DNA from: an uncultured Blautia sp.
GTDB taxonomy: Bacteria > Bacillota > Clostridia > Lachnospirales > Lachnospiraceae
DNA length: 64,000 nt
Assembly: GCF_937880195.1 (NCBI RefSeq)
Contig: NZ_CALFLA010000009.1
Coordinates: 8,904-72,903, forward strand
Direction: 5' to 3'
The translations under genes were made by a program, and so were the position numbers. The notes below the pieces were generated by a model, which did not search any database, was not told where the DNA came from, and saw only the letters and a list, made by a program, of their open reading frames with translations. This document shows positions 26,279 through 34,879 of the stretch, in pieces; position 1 is the first letter of the stretch, and the number at the start of each line of letters is the position of its first letter.

Positions 26279-27712
26279 ATGAGTACAGACAGATATGTAA
26301 GTCCGCTTTCAGAGCGCTATGCAAGTAAGGAAATGCAGTATATTTTTTCACCGGATATGAAATTCCGCACATGGAGAAGATTGTGGATCGCCCTTGCAGA
26401 GACCGAAAAGGAGCTTGGCCTGAATATTACGCAGGAGCAGATTGACGAGCTGAAAAGCCATGCAGAGGATATTAACTATGAAGTGGCAAAGGAGCGGGAA
26501 CGTGAGGTTCGCCATGACGTTATGTCCCATGTGTATGCCTACGGCGTACAGTGCCCCAAGGCAAAAGGTATCATCCATCTGGGAGCAACTTCCTGCTATG
26601 TAGGTGATAATACAGATATTATCGTTATGGCAGAGGCTTTGAAGCTGGTTCGCAAGAAACTGGTGAATGTGATTGCGGAGCTTTCAAAATTTGCTGATAA
26701 ATATAAAGACCAGCCAACTTTGGCATTTACGCACTTCCAGCCGGCGCAGCCTACTACAGTAGGTAAGCGAGCTACCTTATGGACCCAGGAATTTCTTATG
26801 GACCTGGAAGATCTGGAATATGTCCTTAGTACATTGAAGCTTCTTGGTTCCAAGGGAACAACAGGAACACAGGCAAGCTTTTTGGAGCTGTTTGACGGGG
26901 ATCAGGAGACCATTGACAAGATCGATCCTATGATTGCCAAAAAGATGGGATTTGAGAATTGCTATCCGGTATCCGGACAGACATATTCTCGTAAGGTAGA
27001 TACCAGAGTTCTGAACGTTCTTGCAGGAATCGCTGCAAGCGCCCATAAGATGTCAAACGATATCAGACTTCTTCAGCATCTGAAGGAGGTAGAGGAACCA
27101 TTTGAAAAATCACAGATCGGTTCTTCTGCAATGGCATACAAGAGAAACCCCATGAGAAGCGAGAGGATCGCGTCTCTTTCCAGATATGTGATGGTAGACG
27201 CCCTGAATCCGGCTATTACCTCAGCAACACAGTGGTTTGAGAGAACACTGGACGATTCTGCCAATAAGAGACTTAGTGTTCCGGAAGGTTTTCTTGCCAT
27301 TGACGGAATTCTGGATCTTTGCCTGAACGTAGTGGACGGCCTTGTGGTATATCCGAAGGTTATTGAGAAACGTCTTCGTTCTGAGCTGCCGTTTATGGCT
27401 ACAGAGAATATTATGATGGATGCGGTTAAGGCAGGCGGCGACCGTCAGGAACTCCATGAGCGCATTCGTGAGCTTTCCATGGAAGCAGGACGTACCGTGA
27501 AGGTAGAAGGCAAGGATAATAACCTTCTTGAGCTGATCGCAGCAGACCCAGCCTTTAATCTGACCCTTGAGGAGTTGGAGAAGACAATGGAGCCTTCCCG
27601 TTATGTAGGAAGAGCAAAGGAACAGACAGAAGTATTCCTTGCAAAGACAGTACAGCCGGTTCTGGATGCCCATAAGGAGCTTCTTGGAGTAAAGGCAGAA
27701 ATTAACGTATAA
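26279..27712 (+). CDS. purB: Adenylosuccinate lyase
   Basis: A 477-residue member of the fumarase/aspartase superfamily acting twice in purine synthesis (SAICAR to AICAR; adenylosuccinate to AMP). The family signature [16 protein letters not shown] is present, along with the [12 protein letters not shown] and [15 protein letters not shown] substrate loops. ATG 26279 is chosen because GGAG lies eight bases upstream; earlier in-frame ATG at 26225 overlaps the -10 region. purA follows after 65 bases, so the IMP to AMP branch is encoded together. Confidence 0.95.
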   Translation: MSTDRYVSPLSERYASKEMQYIFSPDMKFRTWRRLWIALAETEKELGLNITQEQIDELKSHAEDINYEVAKEREREVRHDVMSHVYAYGVQCPKAKGIIHLGATSCYVGDNTDIIVMAEALKLVRKKLVNVIAELSKFADKYKDQPTLAFTHFQPAQPTTVGKRATLWTQEFLMDLEDLEYVLSTLKLLGSKGTTGTQASFLELFDGDQETIDKIDPMIAKKMGFENCYPVSGQTYSRKVDTRVLNVLAGIAASAHKMSNDIRLLQHLKEVEEPFEKSQIGSSAMAYKRNPMRSERIASLSRYVMVDALNPAITSATQWFERTLDDSANKRLSVPEGFLAIDGILDLCLNVVDGLVVYPKVIEKRLRSELPFMATENIMMDAVKAGGDRQELHERIRELSMEAGRTVKVEGKDNNLLELIAADPAFNLTLEELEKTMEPSRYVGRAKEQTEVFLAKTVQPVLDAHKELLGVKAEINV

Positions 27713-27777
27713 ATATAGAAACTATTCAGGTACTGAACAGTTGAGATCAAGAAACGACACGAGGAGGAAATAGTGTT

Positions 27778-29055
27778 ATGATCAAAGCAGTAGTTGGAGC
27801 AAACTGGGGAGATGAGGGCAAAGGTAAGATTACAGATATGCTTGCCCAGGAAGCAGATATTATCGTAAGATTTCAGGGAGGCGCCAATGCGGGCCATACC
27901 ATTGTAAATGATTATGGTAAATTTGCACTCCATACCCTTCCGTCAGGTGTATTTTATGACCACACTACAAGTATTATCGGAAATGGCGTAGCGCTGAATA
28001 TTCCGGTATTCTTTAAAGAGTATCAGGAGGTTGTTGACAGAGGAGTTCCGGCTCCGAAGATCATGATCTCTGACAGGGCGCAGATCGTGATGCCGTATCA
28101 CATTCTGTTTGACCAGTATGAGGAAGAGCGTCTGGGAGGCAAGTCCTTTGGTTCTACCAAATCCGGTATCGCGCCATTTTATTCTGATAAATATGCAAAG
28201 ATCGGATTTCAGGTAGCAGAGCTGTTCCATGAGGACACTCTGAGAGAAAAGGTGGAACGTGTATGCGAGACAAAGAACGTTCTTCTTGAGCATCTGTATC
28301 ATAAACCGCTTCTGAACCCAGATGAGATCATGGCGGAACTTATGAAATACAAAGAGATGGTAGCTCCTTATGTGGGAGACGTATCTCTGTTCCTGTGGAA
28401 CGCTTTAAAAGAAGGCAAGGAGATTCTTCTGGAGGGACAGCTTGGCTCTCTGAAAGATCCAGATCACGGTATTTACCCAATGGTTACATCTTCTTCTACT
28501 TTGGCAGCATATGGCGCTATCGGCGCAGGCGTACCGCCTTATGAGATCAAGAAGATCATTACTGTGTGCAAGGCTTATTCCAGCGCAGTAGGCGCAGGCG
28601 CTTTTGTATCAGAGATCTTTGGCGAGGAGGCAGATGAGCTTCGCAGAAGAGGCGGAGACGGAGGAGAGTACGGCGCTACTACAGGTCGTCCGAGACGTAT
28701 GGGATGGTTTGACTGTGTGGCATCCAAGTATGGCTGTCGTATGCAGGGAACTACAGACGTGGCCTTTACAGTTCTTGACGTTCTGGGCTATCTGGATGAG
28801 ATTCCGGTATGTACAGGATATGAGATCGACGGTAAGGTGACAACAGAATTTCCTACTACAGATCTTCTTGAAAAGGCAAAACCGGTTCTGGAGGTACTTC
28901 CAGGATGGAAATGCGATATCCGCGGAATCAAAAAATATGAGGATCTCCCGGAAAACTGCCGCAAGTATGTAGAGTTCGTAGAGAAACAGATCGGATTCCC
29001 GATCACTATGGTTTCCAACGGACCGGAAAGAAACGATATTATTTACAGAAAATAA
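27778..29055 (+). CDS. purA: Adenylosuccinate synthetase
   Basis: A 425-residue GTP-dependent enzyme condensing IMP with aspartate, the first committed step to AMP. The N-terminal P-loop-like motif is WGDEGKGKITD, with GGANAGHTI and the GIAPFYSDK region of the IMP site; GPERNDIIYRK closes the protein. Ribosome site GAGGAGG. A perfect hairpin follows. Confidence 0.95.
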   Translation: MIKAVVGANWGDEGKGKITDMLAQEADIIVRFQGGANAGHTIVNDYGKFALHTLPSGVFYDHTTSIIGNGVALNIPVFFKEYQEVVDRGVPAPKIMISDRAQIVMPYHILFDQYEEERLGGKSFGSTKSGIAPFYSDKYAKIGFQVAELFHEDTLREKVERVCETKNVLLEHLYHKPLLNPDEIMAELMKYKEMVAPYVGDVSLFLWNALKEGKEILLEGQLGSLKDPDHGIYPMVTSSSTLAAYGAIGAGVPPYEIKKIITVCKAYSSAVGAGAFVSEIFGEEADELRRRGGDGGEYGATTGRPRRMGWFDCVASKYGCRMQGTTDVAFTVLDVLGYLDEIPVCTGYEIDGKVTTEFPTTDLLEKAKPVLEVLPGWKCDIRGIKKYEDLPENCRKYVEFVEKQIGFPITMVSNGPERNDIIYRK

Positions 29056-29060
29056 AGACA

Positions 29061-29092
29061 AGAACCGCCGGAGAATCTTCTCCGGCGGTTCT
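29061..29092 (+). terminator. Strong hairpin after purA (terminator-like, no T-run)
   Basis: Perfect 15-bp stem AGAACCGCCGGAGAA/TTCTCCGGCGGTTCT with a two-base centre. No T-run follows, so termination may be inefficient. TTTACAGAA (29042) and TTCTGTAAA (29090) can extend or compete with it. Confidence 0.6.
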
Positions 29093-29118
29093 GTAAATGT
29101 GAAAGGATGCAAAAACCA

Positions 29119-29934
29119 ATGAAGAAATGGAAAAAAGGGCTGGCTCTGGCAGGAGCTGCGTTTATTCTGGTGATCTTCTGTATGCCAATGTACTTTGCTC
29201 TTACAGACCAGTTTTCTATGGAGAAATTTATGGCTTCCCTTATGGCAGCGCTCATTGCGGCAGTTATGGCATATGCCATGTGGCTTGTGTACAGAGTTCT
29301 GAATAAAAGGACAGGGACAGCGGCAGAGGGAGAAATCAAAAATGTTATTTTTGACATTGGACGCGTGTTGGTGGATTTTGACTGGAAAGCATATCTGAAA
29401 GAATTTGGATTTTCTAAGGAAGAAGAAGATGCCATTGCAGAGGCTGTTTTTAAAAATGAAATCTGGAATGAAAGAGACAGAGGCCTTTATGGGGAAGAGG
29501 AATATGTTCGCCGTTTTGTGGATCAGGCGCCTCAGTACAAAAAAGATATCCGCCGGGTAGTAAGAGAATCCGGGAAAACAGTTGTGCCAAGAGATTATGC
29601 AGATACCTGGGTCAGATATCTGAAGAAAAAAGGGTATCGTGTGTTTGTTCTTTCTAATTACAGCCAGTACATGCTGGAACAGACAAAAAATAAACTGAGC
29701 TTTTTAAAATATATGGACGGAGCAGTATTCTCTTTTGAGGTGAAACAGCTGAAACCAGAGCCGGAAATATATCAGACCATTCTGGAAACATATGGGCTGA
29801 ACCCAAGGGAATGTGTGTTTATTGATGATCTGGAGAAAAACTGCAGGGCAGCGCAGAAGCAGGGAATCCGTTCCATTTGTTTCCGGGATTTTAAACAGGC
29901 TGCAGCCGCATTGAAAAAGCTGGGAGTGGAGTAG
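29119..29934 (+). CDS. HAD-superfamily hydrolase with an N-terminal two-helix membrane anchor
   Basis: A 271-residue protein. Residues 1-70 hold two hydrophobic helices (LALAGAAFILVIFCMPMYFAL and a second around FMASLMAALIAAVMAYAMWLV). A HAD domain follows: motif I IFDIGRVLVDF, motif II VLSNYS, motif III Lys in KQLKPEP, motif IV VFIDDLEKN. This is the YihX/epoxide-hydrolase-like HAD branch, often sugar- or nucleotide-phosphatases. The membrane anchor is uncommon in that branch. ATG 29119 is preferred because AAAGGA lies 11 bases before it; ATG 29107 abuts that site. Confidence 0.78.
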   Translation: MKKWKKGLALAGAAFILVIFCMPMYFALTDQFSMEKFMASLMAALIAAVMAYAMWLVYRVLNKRTGTAAEGEIKNVIFDIGRVLVDFDWKAYLKEFGFSKEEEDAIAEAVFKNEIWNERDRGLYGEEEYVRRFVDQAPQYKKDIRRVVRESGKTVVPRDYADTWVRYLKKKGYRVFVLSNYSQYMLEQTKNKLSFLKYMDGAVFSFEVKQLKPEPEIYQTILETYGLNPRECVFIDDLEKNCRAAQKQGIRSICFRDFKQAAAALKKLGVE

Positions 29935-29986
29935 AAATATAACCCTTTTTATATGTAAAACTGTGAATTTTCTGTAAAACAGGGTT

Positions 29987-30013
29987 CCACTTTTAAGGGA
30001 AAAGTGGTATAAT
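29987..30013 (+). promoter_or_regulatory. Promoter region with an inverted repeat in front of the -10 box
   Basis: CCACTTTT-AAGGG-AAAAGTGG (29987-30007) abuts TATAAT (30008-30013) and fills the spacer between it and a weak -35 (TTCCAC). An operator inside the promoter is likely. Confidence 0.55.
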
Positions 30014-30059
30014 GTGTTAGCTTGTGAAGTTATATTTTTTGAAAAGAGGATGAAATACT

Positions 30060-30569
30060 ATGAGTGATAAAACAATTTTAGAGCAGTGGCGTGAAATGGC
30101 CTATGACCAGCAGGCAGACCGCAATAAGCTCCAGCAGTTCTGGGCAACATATTTTAACATTGAAAAAAGCATTTATGAGCAGCTTCTTTCCAACCCGGAT
30201 GAGGTGGTAAGCGGTACTGTAAAAGAGCTTGCTGAGAAATACGGACAGGACGTACTTACCATGGTTGGTTTCCTGGACGGCATCAATGACAGCTTGAAGG
30301 TTCCTAATCCTATTGAGACTATGGATGAGGACACTAAGGTAAATCTTGCCTTTGATAAAGAGCTTCTCTATAAGAACATGGTAGACGCAAAGGCAGACTG
30401 GCTTTACGAACTTCCTCAGTGGGAAGAGATTTTTACAGAGGAGAAGCGTAAAGAGCTTTATAAGGAGCAGAAAAAGTCCGGTACTGTTGTAAAACCGCAC
30501 AAGATCGGACGTAATGATCCCTGTCCATGCGGAAGTGGAAAGAAATACAAATTCTGCTGCGGAAGATAA
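30060..30569 (+). CDS. SEC-C zinc-motif protein
   Basis: A 169-residue cytoplasmic protein with the SecA-type zinc-binding tail at the C-terminus ([23 protein letters not shown]-x8-CC). The first 140 residues are mostly helical, acidic and rich in Asp/Glu/Lys, and have no motif I can name. SEC-C tails occur in SecA, where they contact SecB and ribosomes, and in many uncharacterised proteins. Its stop overlaps the next start by one base. Confidence 0.75.
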   Translation: MSDKTILEQWREMAYDQQADRNKLQQFWATYFNIEKSIYEQLLSNPDEVVSGTVKELAEKYGQDVLTMVGFLDGINDSLKVPNPIETMDEDTKVNLAFDKELLYKNMVDAKADWLYELPQWEEIFTEEKRKELYKEQKKSGTVVKPHKIGRNDPCPCGSGKKYKFCCGR

Positions 30570-31051
30570 TGAAAATCAAAGAGAATCTTGATTATATCAT
30601 CGTACTTGGCGCTCATGTAAACGGAGTACGGTTGAGCAAAGCCCTTCTGGAACGAACCAGAAGGGCTTTGGAATATCTGGAAAAGAATCCAAAAACCAGG
30701 GCTGTTCTCTCAGGCGGACAGGGCGAGGGAGAGACGATCAGCGAGGCGGAGGCTATGCGCAGATATCTGGAGGATTATGGAATAAGCCGGGAAAGACTGA
30801 TTCTTGAGGATAGATCAACAAATACAAAAGAAAATCTGGATTTCAGCCTTGCCCTGATCGGGGATCTGAATGCGCCCATAGGCGTTGTGACAAATCATTT
30901 TCATGTATTTCGCGGAGTTGCCATTGGGAAGAAGTGCGGATGCAAAAATATCTATCCGATTCCATCCAGATACCGATCCTGGAGACTGGTGATTTATATT
31001 CCCAGAGAAATTCTTGCCATTATCAAGGATAAGATTATGGGAAATCTCTGA
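30569..31051 (+). CDS. YdcF/SanA-like (DUF218) protein
   Basis: A 160-residue protein of the DUF218 (ElyC/SanA/YdcF) family. Diagnostic phrases are DYIIVLGAHVNG, SGGQGEGETISEAEAMRRYL, EDRSTNTKENL and VTNHFHVFR. Family members are linked to cell-envelope or vancomycin-related functions; the role here is unknown. No membrane anchor at the N-terminus, unlike SanA. Its ATG overlaps the stop of the SEC-C gene (TAATG), so the pair is coupled. Confidence 0.8.
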   Translation: MKIKENLDYIIVLGAHVNGVRLSKALLERTRRALEYLEKNPKTRAVLSGGQGEGETISEAEAMRRYLEDYGISRERLILEDRSTNTKENLDFSLALIGDLNAPIGVVTNHFHVFRGVAIGKKCGCKNIYPIPSRYRSWRLVIYIPREILAIIKDKIMGNL

Positions 31052-31122
31052 TCATTACAGTTTATCTCATGGGAAATCTTTGTTTCTAATATGTTAAATT
31101 GGAGATTTTTTGTTTAGGATTC

Positions 31123-31151
31123 TTGACATTTCTGCAAAAGGATGATATGAT
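31123..31151 (+). promoter_or_regulatory. Promoter of the cobalamin riboswitch transcript
   Basis: TTGACA (31123-31128), 17 bases, TATGAT (31146-31151), close to consensus. Confidence 0.8.
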
Positions 31152-31189
31152 ATCAGAAGTATAATTCCATATAGAACATATGAAGTGCT

Positions 31190-31390
31190 GAATATTATCC
31201 GCAGAATATTCAGAAAAGGGAATCAGGTGAGAATCCTGAGCGATCCGGTCACTGTAACAGAGGAGCGACTTCTCGGCGTCCCATTGTACGTTTGTATGAG
31301 AAGGGGAGAAGGAACGAAGATTCTGAAGTCAGGAAACCTGCTTTGTATGGCGAGGTTAAACTTCCGTGTAAAGTGTAACAACCAACTTAG
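31190..31390 (+). ncRNA. Cobalamin (B12) riboswitch aptamer
   Basis: The conserved core is readable in order: AAAAGGGAATCAGGTGAGAAT (31213-31233), then ACTGTAAC (31251-31258), and the B12-box region AAGTCAGGAAACCTGC (31326-31341). This is the class of RNA that binds adenosyl- or methylcobalamin and switches off the downstream gene. A terminator at 31414-31444 is the likely expression platform. The gene after it encodes a Cys-rich small protein and not a transporter or synthesis enzyme. Confidence 0.9.
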
Positions 31391-31413
31391 AGATGTCCGC
31401 AGTCTCCAAGCGT

Positions 31414-31444
31414 TGTCTGCTTTTTAGGAAGCAGGCATTTTTTA
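31414..31444 (+). terminator. Terminator of the cobalamin riboswitch
   Basis: Nine-bp stem TGTCTGCTT/AAGCAGGCA (one G-U pair) and a seven-T run at 31438-31444. Confidence 0.8.
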
Positions 31445-31451
31445 TGGAATC

Positions 31452-31630
31452 CGCCTGTTCGTATGAATTATACTTACCCTTAAAGGGTGATGATTAAATG
31501 GCAGGCGTTACTGCTTCGGTTGCATCCGTTCCCTCCGCAGATTTTGAATGGAGCAAAAGTCTACCCCGGAGCAGTTCGCGGGCCCCTCAAAAAGCAAAAG
31601 AATTTTCGGCGTCAATGACGTCGATTTTTT
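31452..31630 (+). ncRNA. Second structured leader of unknown class with its own terminator
   Basis: Between the riboswitch terminator and the gene lies about 180 bases with nested pairing: CGCCTG/CAGGCG (31452, 31502) enclosing ACCC/GGGT (31476-31488), then CTCCG/CGGAG (31533, 31567) stacked on AGATTTTG/CAAAAGTCT (31539, 31554). It ends with a terminator, TCGGCGT/ACGTCGA (31606-31624) plus six T. An alternative reading is a 44-codon leader peptide, ATG 31498 to TAG 31630, whose stop falls in the T-run. I do not recognise a known riboswitch class. Confidence 0.5.
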
Positions 31631-31668
31631 AGTATACGCCTATATTTTAAAGAAAGAGAGGGAAATCA

Positions 31669-31959
31669 ATGAGCAAGGAATATTGGGAAGACAAACACTA
31701 TTCATTTTTCAGCAACAGGGAGTGTGAATATTTTCCCTGTCATAAAGGGGCGGATCCGGAGAATTTTAACTGTCTTTTCTGTTATTGTCCTCTGTATGCG
31801 CTGGGGGATAAATGTGGAGGAAATTTCCGCTATACAGAAAATGGAATTAAGGATTGCACCAACTGTCAGCTTCCCCATAAACGGCAGAATTATGGTTATG
31901 TGACCGGGAAATATGGAGAGCTGGCAGAAATGATGAAAAAGATGAAGGAATCGGAGTAA
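31669..31959 (+). CDS. Cysteine-rich small domain protein under cobalamin riboswitch control
   Basis: A 96-residue protein with eight cysteines arranged as metal-binding pairs: NRECEYFPCHKG, FNCLFCYCPLYALGDKCGG, and KDCTNCQLPH. It matches the 'cysteine-rich small domain' family, which is often found near or fused to corrinoid/cobalamin genes; the biochemical role is not known to me. The upstream B12 riboswitch supports a corrinoid-related job, for example in metal or corrinoid handling. Ribosome site GAGAGGG. Monocistronic. Confidence 0.75.
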   Translation: MSKEYWEDKHYSFFSNRECEYFPCHKGADPENFNCLFCYCPLYALGDKCGGNFRYTENGIKDCTNCQLPHKRQNYGYVTGKYGELAEMMKKMKESE

Positions 31960-31982
31960 AAATACTGTGAACTGCTTCAGAA

Positions 31983-32696
31983 TTATCGGGTCTGGAGAAA
32001 TACCTTCAGCCGGGGGATTTGATTATTGAGGATCAAACTTTCCGGGAACATTTCTTTATGTACAAATTCAGAAGCATAAGTGAAATCTCCGATATGCTCT
32101 TTTCCGTGGCTGTCGCTGGAAAGCAGGATCGGAATGTTATATTTACGGCAGCAGCGAAGGATTTCACGGTTATTATCCCGGGTATCGCCGCGGTAGCCGT
32201 AAGGGGCAAGGGAGGCTTCGTTGATCTCAAAGATAACGTTGTAATCTTTGGCTGCTTTGGCAAGGGCTTCGTAATCCACTGGATAATGTGGAGTGTCGCA
32301 GTGTCCCAGTACCTTTACATGTGGATTTTTCATGGCGTTGATATATGCTTCTGTGTTCTGTTCTATAGTTCCGCTTTTGTAATTCTGCGCGTGCATACTG
32401 GCAATGGCGTAGTCCAGTATGGACAAAAGTTCTTCTTCCAGATCGGTATGTCCTTCTTTATCCAGGATATTCAGTTCGATCCCATATAATAATTCCATCC
32501 CAAAGCGCTTTTTGGGTGAATATGTAAGACTTCGGAAATAGGAAGAGGTTCCGGCAGCCAAAGTGCCGGGGCCGTGGTCTGTGATACCCAGAAGCTTTAG
32601 TCCTTTTCTGGAAGCGGCTTTTGCCATATCGGAAATGGTACAGGTTGTTCCGTGGCCGCTTGCAATAGAATGTGTGTGCATGTCAGAAAGATACAT
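31983..32696 (-). CDS. PHP-domain phosphatase/phosphoesterase (YcdX-like)
   Basis: A 237-residue PHP domain protein. Metal-binding motifs run in order: DMHTHSIASGHGT, GITDHGPG, the later GHCDTPHYPVDYE, EINEASL and SSDSHG. This is the YcdX/histidinol-phosphatase-related branch with a trinuclear metal site. The substrate is not known. It lies alone on the minus strand, divergent from the lysine riboswitch transcript and convergent with the Cys-rich gene. Confidence 0.88.
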   Translation of the reverse strand: MYLSDMHTHSIASGHGTTCTISDMAKAASRKGLKLLGITDHGPGTLAAGTSSYFRSLTYSPKKRFGMELLYGIELNILDKEGHTDLEEELLSILDYAIASMHAQNYKSGTIEQNTEAYINAMKNPHVKVLGHCDTPHYPVDYEALAKAAKDYNVIFEINEASLAPYGYRGDTRDNNREILRCCRKYNIPILLSSDSHGKEHIGDFTYASEFVHKEMFPESLILNNQIPRLKVFLQTR

Positions 32697-32891
32697 ATTG
32701 TCTCCTTTTGTCCGGCGTCAGCCGGGGCAGATAATTAGTCTAAAAATATAATTTTAGTATGGCAGGTATGAGGGCGTAAGTCAATGGGATTTTTATTCGT
32801 CAGAAGAATGGATAAAAATTTTGGCTCGTTGCTGTGAAGGTCGTGAACAGAACTTATTTTGTATAAAAATCCATGAAATTACAAAAACAGG

Positions 32892-32920
32892 TTGCTATTT
32901 CTCTAAAAAGCTGTTAAAGT
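32892..32920 (+). promoter_or_regulatory. Promoter of the lysine riboswitch transcript
   Basis: TTGCTA (32892-32897), 17 bases, TAAAGT (32915-32920). Transcription would start roughly 25 bases before the aptamer. Confidence 0.6.
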
Positions 32921-32944
32921 AAAGTGAACAAAACAGATACGAAA

Positions 32945-33127
32945 GAGTACAGGATAGAGGCGCGGGTTTTATCAGTACCCGGAAACAGGCGCAGTAAGCG
33001 CCAGGCCATGGCAGGCTGTTTCCGGCGAAAGGAAAAACCGCCGAAGGGTTTTCACCGCCAGGAGGCGAGGCCCTGGGACGCAGGAGAATATTTTGCGTAC
33101 TGTCACAGGATGTGGAGCGCTATCAGG
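32945..33127 (+). ncRNA. Lysine riboswitch (L-box)
   Basis: Lysine aptamer landmarks appear in the right order: ATAGAGGCGCG (32954), AGTA (32974), GGCGAAAGGA (33023) with GCCGAAGG (33040) closing that arm, the CGCCAGGAGG and CCCTGGG arm, and the 3' ACTGTCAC (33099-33106). The downstream terminator at 33175-33218 completes a transcriptional off-switch. The controlled gene encodes an NhaC-family transporter, so lysine would repress its own uptake or exchange system. Confidence 0.88.
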
Positions 33128-33174
33128 ACTGACAGATCAGATATCTATATTTATATATCGGACAAAGATCAGAC

Positions 33175-33218
33175 GCCATGGAGGGCTCCCGCAGGGGATG
33201 GATTCCATGGCTCTTTTT
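33175..33218 (+). terminator. Terminator of the lysine riboswitch
   Basis: Stem GCCATGGA/TCCATGGC (33175-33182 and 33204-33211) with a TCTTTTT run. Confidence 0.8.
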
Positions 33219-33238
33219 ATATCAGAGGGAGGAAAGAA

Positions 33239-34879
33239 ATGAGAAACAAAAAAAGAATGTTTATGGCCATACTTGTCATGACGGTTATGGGGATTTTGAC
33301 AAGTCCGCTGTCTGTATTTGCAGCAGAAGCGGAAGAGGCTGCCAGGCCGGCTCTTTATGCAACATTTTGGGCTCTGGTGCCGCCTGTTGTGGCGATTGGC
33401 CTGGCTTTGATCACAAAAGAGGTATACAGTTCCTTGTTCCTTGGTATTTTGATGGGAGGACTTCTGTATTCAGGATTCAAATTTGAGGGAACAGTGACTC
33501 ATATTTTTCAGGATGGAATTATCAGTGTGCTTTCAGACAGCTATAATGTAGGAATCCTGATTTTCCTTGTAATTCTGGGGGCTATGGTCTGCATGATGAA
33601 TAAAGCAGGAGGCTCCGCAGCCTTTGGCCGCTGGGCAAGTAAAAGAATTAAGACAAGGGTAGGCGCAGAGCTTGCTACAGTAGTTCTTGGAGTGCTGATC
33701 TTTATTGACGATTATTTTAACTGTCTGACTGTGGGAAGCGTTATGCGTCCTGTAACAGATAAGCACCATGTTTCCAGAGCGAAACTGGCCTATCTTATAG
33801 ACGCTACTGCCGCGCCGGTGTGCATTATTGCGCCGATTTCTTCCTGGGCTGCTGCTGTCAGCGGATTTGTAGAAGGAGAGGACGGTCTTTCTATTTTTGT
33901 ACGTGCCATTCCCTATAATTTCTATGCACTGCTTACGATTGTTATGATGGTAGGTATGGTGCTGATGAAAACAGAGTTTGGAAGCATGAGAGTTCATGAA
34001 GTAAACGCGCTGAAAGGCGATATTTATACAACGGCAGGAAGACCTTATGCAGACGCAGCAAAGGATGGGGAGGCAAATCCCAGAGGTCGGGTGATCGATC
34101 TTGTGATTCCGATCATTTCCCTTGTAGTGTGCTGTGTGATCGGTATGATCTATACTGGAGGATTCTTTGAGGGAACAGATTTTGTAACTGCATTTTCACA
34201 GAGCGACGCATCTGTAGGTCTGACCCTTGGAAGCTCTTTTGCTTTTGTATTGACAGTTGTATTTTATATGCTTAGAAGGGTACTTTCTTTCAGAGAGTGT
34301 ATGAATTCTCTTCCAGAGGGATTTAAGGCAATGGTTCCGGCTATCCTGATCCTTGTATTTGCCTGGTCCTTAAAGGCTATGACAGACAGTCTGGGAGCGG
34401 CTGCTTTTGTAGAAGAAGCAATGCGTTCCGCAGCAGGCGGCCTTATGAATATTCTTCCGGCTATTATTTTCCTGGTAGGCTGCGGCCTTGCTTTTGCAAC
34501 AGGAACCTCATGGGGAACCTTTGGTATTCTGATCCCTATTGTTGTTGCCGTATTTGAAAATTCTGATCCAGAGCTTATGATCATTTCTATTTCTGCCTGC
34601 ATGGCAGGCGCTGTATGCGGAGATCACTGCTCTCCGATTTCAGACACTACCATTATGGCTTCTGCCGGAGCGCAGTGCGACCATGTAAACCATGTATCCA
34701 CCCAGCTTCCATATGCAATGCTGGCTGCTGCAGTCTCTTTTGTGACTTACCTGGTTGCAGGATTTGTGAAGTCTCCGTGGATTTCTCTTCCAGTAGGAAT
34801 TATCCTGATGATCGTAACTCTTATGGTGGTTCGTCGCATCAATCCTACTCTGGAGGAACATTTGGAGGACTCTAAATGA
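33239..34879 (+). CDS. NhaC-family Na+/H+ antiporter-like protein, candidate lysine transporter
   Basis: A 546-residue polytopic membrane protein. It starts at ATG 33239 after GGGAGGAAAG; the open frame extends far upstream but that part is the riboswitch RNA. The N-terminus (MAILVMTVMGILTSPLSVFAAEAEEA) looks like a cleavable signal peptide. NhaC/YufR-type hallmarks include IFIDDYFNCLTVGSVMRPVTDK, ISSWAAAVSGFV, GTSWGTFGILIPI and GAVCGDHCSPISDTT. NhaC-type genes behind lysine riboswitches have been proposed as lysine transporters (LysW); that fits here. The methyltransferase gene overlaps its end by four bases. Confidence 0.85.
   Translation: MRNKKRMFMAILVMTVMGILTSPLSVFAAEAEEAARPALYATFWALVPPVVAIGLALITKEVYSSLFLGILMGGLLYSGFKFEGTVTHIFQDGIISVLSDSYNVGILIFLVILGAMVCMMNKAGGSAAFGRWASKRIKTRVGAELATVVLGVLIFIDDYFNCLTVGSVMRPVTDKHHVSRAKLAYLIDATAAPVCIIAPISSWAAAVSGFVEGEDGLSIFVRAIPYNFYALLTIVMMVGMVLMKTEFGSMRVHEVNALKGDIYTTAGRPYADAAKDGEANPRGRVIDLVIPIISLVVCCVIGMIYTGGFFEGTDFVTAFSQSDASVGLTLGSSFAFVLTVVFYMLRRVLSFRECMNSLPEGFKAMVPAILILVFAWSLKAMTDSLGAAAFVEEAMRSAAGGLMNILPAIIFLVGCGLAFATGTSWGTFGILIPIVVAVFENSDPELMIISISACMAGAVCGDHCSPISDTTIMASAGAQCDHVNHVSTQLPYAMLAAAVSFVTYLVAGFVKSPWISLPVGIILMIVTLMVVRRINPTLEEHLEDSK

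Noticed and set aside
31185..31427. 80-codon plus-strand frame downstream of the YdcF-like gene
   Set aside because: It covers exactly the cobalamin riboswitch core; the conserved RNA motifs explain the sequence, and there is no ribosome site.
32924..33238. 105-codon N-terminal extension of the NhaC-type protein
   Set aside because: This part is the lysine riboswitch and its terminator; a strong ribosome site marks the ATG at 33239.
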